Below, one piece after another: positions 59,001 to 64,000 of a DNA stretch of 64,000 nt; the stretch's first letter is position 1; each line of letters opens with the position of its first letter. The position numbers and the translations under genes are program-made. Source of the stretch: CAWKDG01 sp963848355 (GTDB taxonomy: Bacteria > Actinomycetota > Acidimicrobiia > Acidimicrobiales > UBA8190); assembly GCA_963848355.1 (NCBI GenBank), contig CAWKDG010000001.1, positions 124,001 through 188,000 on the forward strand, written 5' to 3'. The notes under the pieces were generated by a model, which was not told the origin of the DNA, made no database searches, and saw only the letters and a list, made by a program, of their open reading frames with translations.

Positions 59001-60891
59001 AGAGCAGGTCGTAGGAGGCGAGCGATCCCAGGGCCTGCTGCTCGCGCGTGACGAAGGGACGCGTCAGGAGCCCGGGCCAGACGGGATCGATGTAGTCCCC
59101 GTAGCGGTAGGCGGCGAAGTTCTCCCCCGGGATGGCGAGGACACGCGTGCTCGTGTGCTCGGCGTTCAGCGCCGCCGCCGCCTGGGTGACGTAGGAGGGG
59201 GGGTGGGCGGGGATGGTGAAGTGATCGGCCACCGTCGTCCCGTTGAACACAGGCGGGTCGGCGGCGATGACGACGCCGCCGAACACCAGGGCGGCCAGGA
59301 TCCCGACGAGCCAGCTCCGGCGCCACAGCGCCGTGACCCCGGCCCCGATCAGCATGGCCAGACCAAGGATGACCGTCGGCGTGGCCCGGTCGGTGGAGCG
59401 CAACGCCAGACCCGCTTCGGTCCGGGTCATGAAGGCCTTGATGGCCCGCGAGACGAACGAACCACCCGAGGCGTACGGATGGGAGCCCACGGCCAGGACG
59501 ACGCCCAAGACGACGAGGAGGACGAAGTACGCGCGTGCCTTCCAGCGGACGATCACGGCGCCGATGAAGGCGATCAGGGGAACGGCGAAGCTCAAGGCGA
59601 TGAGCCACAGCTGCTGGGTGAACTGGATCGAGGTCGACACCCACTGGCCCAGCTCGTCGCCGTCGTAGAAGTACCAGTAGCCGAGGCCCCGCACCACCTC
59701 CGATGCCAACGATGTCGCCGCCACCGTCGGGACGGTCTCGGTGTACTTGAGGATGTTGAGTCCGTACCCTCCCTCGACGGCCAGGGCCGCCACCCACCAC
59801 AACGAGACCAGTCCCGTGAGCACGGCGATGCGCCAGGCCGCCGCCCAGGCATCGCGCCACCGGCTCTCCTTGGTGACGAGGACGGCGTAGGGGAGCCACA
59901 GCGCCGGGGCCAGCCCGGCATAGAGGGCCGAGCTGGCATTGATGCTGCTCACGCTCAGCCACACCAGGGCGAACAGCGCCGGGTAGCGCCAACCCCTCGT
60001 CCGCACCGAGCGCGCCGCCAGTGAGATCAGCCAGGGCAGGGCGGCGTAGGGCAGCAGGATGACCGAGATCCGCCCCACGTACTGCAGGAAGTAGGGCGAC
60101 AGCATGAAAGCCAGCGCCGCCACCAGCCGGCCCGGTCCGTGGACACCCATCGTCCGGCACAGCGCCAGGACGCCGGTCCCGGCCATGAAGAGGATCGCCC
60201 CCACCCACAGGCGTTCGCCCGCCCACAGCGGGATACCGAGCGCGTGGGCCAGCCAGAAGAAGGGCCCCATCGGCCACAGGTAGCCGATCTGCTCGTGGGT
60301 GACCGTCCCGAGCCCGTTGGTCGGGTCCCACATCGACACCGACTGACGCAGGAACCGCCCCGGATCCAGGTAGAGAAAGCTCTTCGTGTCGGCGTCCACC
60401 ACTCCGGGCTGGGCCAGCAGCTGAGGGATGAAGGCGATCCCGGCCACGGCCAGGTGCAGCACCCACGAGCCCACCGGCGACACCCACGACCGGAGGCGTC
60501 CCCCTCCTTGACCGTCACCTCCGTCGTCGCCACCATCACGGTCGCCGCCGGCGTCGCCCGGTGCTGTTGTCACGGAGTCCGTGACGTCGGGCGGTTCCTC
60601 CGAAGGTGCGGTCGCCGCCTCTGGACCCTCGGCGGGCTCCGCCTCGGACTCTGGCAGCGGCTCCGCCGACGGGTCGAACTCCGGGATCTCGGTCGGCTCG
60701 GGTTCGGGGACCGGCTCGGGTTCGGGGACCGGCTCGGGTTCGGGAACCGGCTCGGGCTCGGGGACCGGCTCGGACTCGGGAACCGGCTCGGACTCGGGAA
60801 CCGGTTCGGGCTCGGGGCTCTCGGTCGGCTCAGGGTCCGGGACCGGGTCGACGTCCGGTTCCGGCGCGGGCGTCTCGACCGTCAAGCGCAA
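56008..60891 (-). CDS. AftD-like arabinofuranosyltransferase-family giant membrane protein
   Basis: This 1627-residue protein resembles the DUF3367/AftD family, whose known member adds arabinofuranose to arabinogalactan and lipoarabinomannan in mycobacteria. Residues 1-130 are acidic Pro-Glu repeats (PEPEPV units). About a dozen helices follow from about residue 140 to 550, with TKSFLYLDPGRFLRQSVSMW and HEQIGYLWPMGPFFWLAHAL near the catalytic loop. Two discoidin (F5/8C)-like carbohydrate-binding domains lie around residues 860-970 and 1090-1200 (ALDGNLDTAWETG, ALDGNPSTMWSPG). Further helices close the protein. TTG 60891 has GAGGA seven bases upstream. The sugar is not certain outside mycobacteria. 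Confidence 0.85.
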   Translation of the reverse strand: MRLTVETPAPEPDVDPVPDPEPTESPEPEPVPESEPVPESEPVPEPEPVPEPEPVPEPEPVPEPEPTEIPEFDPSAEPLPESEAEPAEGPEAATAPSEEPPDVTDSVTTAPGDAGGDRDGGDDGGDGQGGGRLRSWVSPVGSWVLHLAVAGIAFIPQLLAQPGVVDADTKSFLYLDPGRFLRQSVSMWDPTNGLGTVTHEQIGYLWPMGPFFWLAHALGIPLWAGERLWVGAILFMAGTGVLALCRTMGVHGPGRLVAALAFMLSPYFLQYVGRISVILLPYAALPWLISLAARSVRTRGWRYPALFALVWLSVSSINASSALYAGLAPALWLPYAVLVTKESRWRDAWAAAWRIAVLTGLVSLWWVAALAVEGGYGLNILKYTETVPTVAATSLASEVVRGLGYWYFYDGDELGQWVSTSIQFTQQLWLIALSFAVPLIAFIGAVIVRWKARAYFVLLVVLGVVLAVGSHPYASGGSFVSRAIKAFMTRTEAGLALRSTDRATPTVILGLAMLIGAGVTALWRRSWLVGILAALVFGGVVIAADPPVFNGTTVADHFTIPAHPPSYVTQAAAALNAEHTSTRVLAIPGENFAAYRYGDYIDPVWPGLLTRPFVTREQQALGSLASYDLLYGLDNPMQNGIIEPDAIAPLARLMSVGDVIVQNDLAYERYNSPRPLKVQQALTPTPPGLSAPVGYGAPRPDISQIPLTDEEALATSPDQPWPSPIQVMSVADPRPIVRGESTSGELVVDGDGVGLDEAASAGLLNTDSAVLYAGTLDTRPSAEAQALAGNSTLVVTDSNRKEAFRWNTILGNAGETLTKAQPEPTDPNNAPLDLFPGAPADAQTTVALQGVDAITASSYGNVDDYLPEVRPSQALDGNLDTAWETGAFTVPLHQWWQVALTGPLTTNHVTLVQPLSGVNNQWITKVTLTFDGHSPVTVALGPGSRTAAGQAVVFPTRTFTTLRVTIDRTNLVGASPRLIQNASPVGLAEVEVGGAQEQEVVDMPDDLLDAAGPASLSHRLAIVMTRERVAPIPPLSDLEPTLSREFTLPTARTFTLTGTATINTLIPDATIDTLVGRPGSTGDGVVAYSLGRLPGDLHDTASAALDGNPSTMWSPGFGPQVGEWIQVHVPRPVTFDHLDLQVVADGRHSVPTSLTISTENGSDRVTLPPITDGRRQDATVSVPVTFPALTGDQIQVTFTGVRAEHTENYYSHSPITLPIGIAELGIPGVDAPAAPAAMPGTCQSNLLTIDGRPVSVEITGSTAAALNGDTLTVQACGPDAGGITLGPGQHVLQSTSGHVTGFDIDQLVLDSAPGGRAEAEFPGGPLPAPTPGPAPTVQVVSQTATSFHLRVTGAGGPFWLTLGESVNKGWEAATSGGRSLGPGMLVDGFANGWLVDPAALGGAVHNGTFDVTLTWAPQKRVDVALALSAAGAVLCLLLALLPNRWRRTIFFRRRRRAAVTAAAATGSGPVRTWARDDPPELTSPLSAYRGRPRWWAYVLAPLLAGGIAAGVLTRPAIGLAVAGAVLVILVVRHLRFLLTLTALGLMAAAGVYTVMHQSVFHFPPGGWPINFEPASNLAWAAVVMLTADAIVEIARGVSVRRTVPDDGLLDHGVPVEPEPAEEADTPA
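60694..60858. repeat. 18-bp-period repeats coding for the Pro-Glu N-terminus of the AftD-like protein
   Basis: About eight imperfect copies of an 18-base unit (core CGGGTTCGGGGACCGGCT) code for alternating PEPEPV and PESEPV hexapeptides on the minus strand. The resulting acidic, rigid segment precedes the first membrane helix. Confidence 0.85.
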
Positions 60892-61028
60892 CGAGGGGTC
60901 CTCTCCGGGCGAGCGTCGTCGGCCGACGGCGGCACCGCCCCAGGTTCGATGATCGCCGGTAGTGTACGTGGGCCGTTGAACCCCTTTGCGGCACTGAAAG
61001 ACCGTTGCGGCACGGAAAGAGAGGGCCG

Positions 61029-61826
61029 GTGGCCAAACTCACGGGCGAGCGTCCGCTCGAAGGGATCACGCCGGACTCTCTCCTGGCCCTCCATTCGGCG
61101 GGCTACCGGGCGGTCCGGGAGCGCCTGGGTCCCGGTCGCATGCTCGACGTCGGTTGTGGGCAGGGTTTCGAAACGGCCCGCTTCGCCGGTACCGACCGTT
61201 CCGTGGTGGGGGTCGACTACAGCTTCGAGGCGGCGCTCGACGCCACCGCCCGCTACGGCCCGGCCGGTCTCCGCGTGGCGCAGTGCGACGCCCGACGTCT
61301 GTCCCTCGGGACCGGCACCTTCGACTGGGTCTGCTCGTCGCACCTGATCGAGCACTTCCCCGATGCCGAGATGCACGCCAGCGAACTCGCCCGCGTCCTG
61401 TCGCCACAGGGAAAGGCCTTCGTCATCACCCCGAACGCCCCGGCTGACTTCGAGAATCCCTTCCACATCCGTCTCTTCCGCCACTCGGAGCTCGTCTCTG
61501 TGCTCCAACGCTCCTTCGACGATGTCTGGGTCGGAGGGATCGACGCCGTCCCCCGCGTGAAAGAGGACTTCCGCCTCCGACGCGAGAAGGCGGCCAAGGT
61601 GCTCAAACTCGACGTCTTCGATCTTCGGCACAAGATCCCGCACTCGTGGTACGTCGGGGCGTACACGCGGGCTCTCCCCGTCGCCTATCGCTTCATGGCC
61701 AGGTCCGACACGGGCGGGGGCACCGGCATCACCGACGACGACTTCTTCGTGACCGACGACGTGGACGAGACGACCCTCGTCCTGCTGGCCGTGGCCGGCA
61801 AGCCACGCCACGCTCCGTCCCCATGA
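61029..61826 (+). CDS. SAM-dependent class I methyltransferase
   Basis: The 265-residue protein has LGPGRMLDVGCGQGFETARF (SAM motif I), VVGVDYSFEAALDATARYG, VAQCDARRLSLGTGTFDWVC and SSHLIEHFPDAEMHASELAR. RVLSPQGKAFVITPNAPADF follows, as in small-molecule and glycan methyltransferases. The C-terminal third is unusual for the family (VLKLDVFDLRHKIPHSWYVG). It is divergent from the AftD-like gene and followed after 4 bases by coaE. GTG 61029 is preceded by AGAGAGGG. Its substrate is unknown. Confidence 0.75.
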   Translation: MAKLTGERPLEGITPDSLLALHSAGYRAVRERLGPGRMLDVGCGQGFETARFAGTDRSVVGVDYSFEAALDATARYGPAGLRVAQCDARRLSLGTGTFDWVCSSHLIEHFPDAEMHASELARVLSPQGKAFVITPNAPADFENPFHIRLFRHSELVSVLQRSFDDVWVGGIDAVPRVKEDFRLRREKAAKVLKLDVFDLRHKIPHSWYVGAYTRALPVAYRFMARSDTGGGTGITDDDFFVTDDVDETTLVLLAVAGKPRHAPSP

Positions 61827-61830
61827 GGCC

Positions 61831-62475
61831 GTGCTTGCGAACGAGGCCGTGCTCGCCGTCGGTCTGACGGGAGGGATGGGGTCGGGCAAGTCGACGGTCG
61901 CTGATCTTCTGGTGGAACGCGGCGCCGTCCTCATCGACGCCGACCGCATCGCCCGTCAGGTCGTGGAACCCGACGGACCTGCCTTCGGCCCCCTGGTCGA
62001 CCGGTTCGGACCCGGCATCCTGACCGCCGAGGGTCTCCTCGACCGCGCCGCCCTGGCTGCCATCGTCTTCCCTGATCCGGAGGCCCTGACGGCATTGAAC
62101 GCCATCACCCATCCGGCCATCAGTGTCGTCATGACACAGCGCCGGGCGGAGGAGGAGGGGACGGACCACCTGGTGGTGCTGGATGTGCCCCTGCTCGTCC
62201 CGGCCCACCGTGACCTGCTCGGCCTGCGCGCCGTCATCGTCGTGGACTGTCCCGTCGACGTGGCCCTGGCCCGGCTCGTGGAGCAACGCGGCTTCTCCCG
62301 GGCCGACGCCGAGGCCCGGATCGCGGCTCAGCCCTCCCGGGAAGACCGGCGGCAGGGAGCGGATTTCATCATCGACAACGGGGGAGACCGAACCCGTCTC
62401 GAGGCCGAGGTCGACCGCGTCTGGCAGGCGCTGGAGGTGCTCCGGGGCTCGCAGACGGAGGTCTCCGGGGGGTAG
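61831..62475 (+). CDS. coaE: Dephospho-CoA kinase
   Basis: This 214-residue kinase makes CoA from dephospho-CoA in the last step of its synthesis. P-loop VGLTGGMGSGKSTVADLL, DADRIARQVVEPDGPAF (substrate Asp), TALNAITHPAI, VVLDVPLLVPAH and RLVEQRGFSRADAEARIAAQ are standard. The ending DFIIDNGGDRTRLEAEVDRVW is also typical. Start GTG 61831 follows the methyltransferase stop by 4 bases; GTG 61849 is an alternative. The polA-rpsA-coaE-uvrB neighbourhood is common in actinobacteria, here interrupted by transporter and glycan genes. Confidence 0.95.
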   Translation: MLANEAVLAVGLTGGMGSGKSTVADLLVERGAVLIDADRIARQVVEPDGPAFGPLVDRFGPGILTAEGLLDRAALAAIVFPDPEALTALNAITHPAISVVMTQRRAEEEGTDHLVVLDVPLLVPAHRDLLGLRAVIVVDCPVDVALARLVEQRGFSRADAEARIAAQPSREDRRQGADFIIDNGGDRTRLEAEVDRVWQALEVLRGSQTEVSGG

Positions 62476-62507
62476 GGGCCTCGGGAGGGGGCAGTACACC
62501 CCCCCGG

Positions 62508-62513
62508 TACGAT
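62508..62513 (+). promoter_or_regulatory. -10 hexamer TACGAT, uvrB, leaderless candidate
   Basis: TACGAT ends 6 bases before GTG 62520. The GGAG within that gap is too close to serve as a ribosome binding site. Confidence 0.4.
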
Positions 62514-62519
62514 CGGAGC

Positions 62520-64000
62520 GTGCCGCGACTCGAAGTTGTCTCCCCCCTGCGCCCAGCGGGCGATCAGCCCGTCGCGATCGCGTCGCTGGCCGAGGGGATC
62601 ACCCGCGGCGACCGGTATCAGACCCTGCTCGGGATCACCGGCAGCGGGAAGACGGCCACGATGGCGTGGACGATCGAGGCGGTCCAGCGGCCCACGCTGA
62701 TCATCGAACCCAACAAGTCTCTGGCTGCCCAGCTGTCGGCCGAGATGCGAGAGCTGTTCCCCAACAACCGGGTCGAGTACTTCGTCTCCTACTACGACTA
62801 CTACCAGCCCGAGGCCTATCTCCCCACGTCGGACACTTTCATCGAGAAGGACTCGTCGATCAACGACGAGATCGACCGCTTGCGCCACGCCACCACGTCG
62901 AGCCTGCTGCTGCGGCGCGACGTGATCGTGGTGGCCTCGGTCTCGTGCATCTACGGACTCGGATCGCCCGACGAGTACCGCAGCCGCATCCTCGTCCTCA
63001 GGCCCGGTGACACGGTCGATCAAAGGGGGCTGCTGCGGAAACTGGTCGACCTCCACTACGACCGCAACGACACCGTCCTCGGACGGGGGCGGTTCCGTGT
63101 CCGGGGCGACACCATCGAGCTCCATCCCGCCTACGAGCAGGAGGCCGTCCGCATCGAGCTCTTCGGCGACACGGTGGAGCGGATCCGCCAGTTCGACGCC
63201 CTGACCGGGGACCTGGGTGACGATCTCGAGGAGCTGGTGGTCTTCGCCGCCACCCACTACGTGGCCGGCGACGAGACGACCCGGCGCGCCGTGGAGTCGA
63301 TCGAAGTCGAGCTGCGCCAACGTCTGACCGAGCTCGAGTCCGAGAACAAGCTTCTCGAGGCCCAGCGCCTGCGGCTGCGCACCGAGCACGACCTCGAGAT
63401 GCTGGCCGAGGTCGGCGTGGTGAACGGGATCGAGAATTACAGCCGCCACCTCGACGGCCGGAAGGCGGGGGAACCGCCCCACACCCTTCTCGACTTCTTC
63501 CCCCAGGACTTTCTCACCGTGATCGACGAGAGCCACGTCGCCGTCCCGCAGATCCACGGGCAGTACGAGGGTGACCGGTCGCGCAAGGCCACCCTCGTCG
63601 AACACGGGTTCCGGCTCCCCTCGGCCCTCGACAACCGCCCCCTCACCTTCGACGAGTTCTCGGACCGGGTCGGTCAGGTGATCTTCCTCTCGGCCACCCC
63701 CGGCGCCTACGAGGTCGGCATCTCCACCCAGGTGGCCGAACAGGTCATCCGGCCCACCGGTCTCGTCGACCCCGAGGTGGTGATCGTCCCCACCTCCGGG
63801 CAGATCGACGACCTGCTGGAACGGATCAGGGTCACGGCCGAACGGGGGGACGGGTGCTCGTCACCACCCTGACCAAGAAGATGGCCGAGGATCTGACCGA
63901 CTATCTGCTCGAGCTCGGTGTCCGGGTGCGCTACCTCCACTCCGACGTCGACACCATCACCCGTATCGAGCTCCTGCGCGATCTCCGCCTGGGGGAGTTC
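62520..64000 (+). CDS. uvrB: UvrB, excinuclease ABC subunit B, cut by window edge and frameshifted near 63850
   Basis: UvrB verifies DNA damage after UvrA and recruits UvrC. The visible 490 residues include P-loop LGITGSGKTATMAW, IIEPNKSLAAQLSAEMRELF, the damage-probing hairpin FVSYYDYYQPEAYLPTSDTF, SSINDEIDRLRH, FFPQDFLTVIDESHV and FLSATPGAYE. The first frame stops at 63872 with GDGCSSPP. One missing base after A63850 would restore ERGERVLVTTLTKKMAEDLT, and that second frame runs in good family sequence to the window end (YLHSDVDTITRIELLRDLRL). The break probably reflects a lost base in a GC-rich run rather than a real mutant. Confidence 0.9.

Overview
The window is high-GC actinobacterial DNA that is almost fully coding. 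Genes often overlap by 1 to 17 bases (ATGA, GTGA, TGATG junctions), and GTG and TTG starts are common. The mix points to a non-mycobacterial, non-streptomycete actinobacterium, with an Acidimicrobiia-like lineage as my best inference. The supporting genes are polA, a four-domain rpsA, coaE and uvrB in one neighbourhood; an ANTAR response regulator; a very large AftD-like membrane glycosyltransferase; a Tat-exported peptide-binding lipoprotein; and a dedicated trpF rather than reliance on PriA. A recurring pattern is a TAnnnT -10 hexamer 5 to 8 bases before the start codon, usually without a Shine-Dalgarno sequence. It is seen at about 13 starts and suggests abundant leaderless mRNAs.

Bases 1-20150 form a cell-surface polysaccharide locus. 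It holds the end of a probable sugar-nucleotide dehydratase/epimerase, a Wzz-like chain-length protein with a degenerate tyrosine-kinase domain, a secreted protein, two GT2 and two GT4 glycosyltransferases (one GT4 frameshifted), a polytopic membrane protein, a sulfotransferase, a Wzm/Wzt ABC exporter, a GT14-type transferase, a formyltransferase, a polysaccharide deacetylase, a methyltransferase, a DegT aminotransferase, a WecA/MraY-like phosphosugar transferase, a GNAT acetyltransferase and cysQ. Together these could make, modify and export a decorated glycan.

Bases 20248-23053 carry cysD-cysN-cysC, which make APS and then PAPS. CysQ, next door and divergent, removes the PAP by-product. Three sulfotransferases lie in the window, so a PAPS-driven sulfation module for surface glycans or lipids is a coherent hypothesis. 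After a secreted Ig-like protein come trpC-trpF-trpB-trpA (24130-27642). On the opposite strand is a fatty-acid operon read fabD-fabG-acpP-fabF, followed by a coupled ABC1/UbiB-type kinase (27657-32858). FabD carries an unusual C-terminal biotinyl/lipoyl-like segment.

Bases 33108-41270 contain a REC-GGDEF-EAL c-di-GMP protein, two closely related sulfotransferases flanking an esterase, a large membrane protein and tRNA-Leu(CAA), then a small conserved-looking protein and an ANTAR regulator. polA and rpsA follow. A complete oligopeptide-type ABC transporter lies on the minus strand (45802-51582). Next is a second glycan block: a PIG-V-like mannosyltransferase, a flippase, a GT4 and the 1627-residue AftD-like protein. 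The window closes with a methyltransferase, coaE and the 5' part of uvrB.

Three probable single-base indels break otherwise well-conserved frames (two in the GT4 at 5944-7133, one in uvrB near 63850). They are as likely to be assembly errors as mutations. I see no CRISPR array, insertion sequence, integrase or rRNA.
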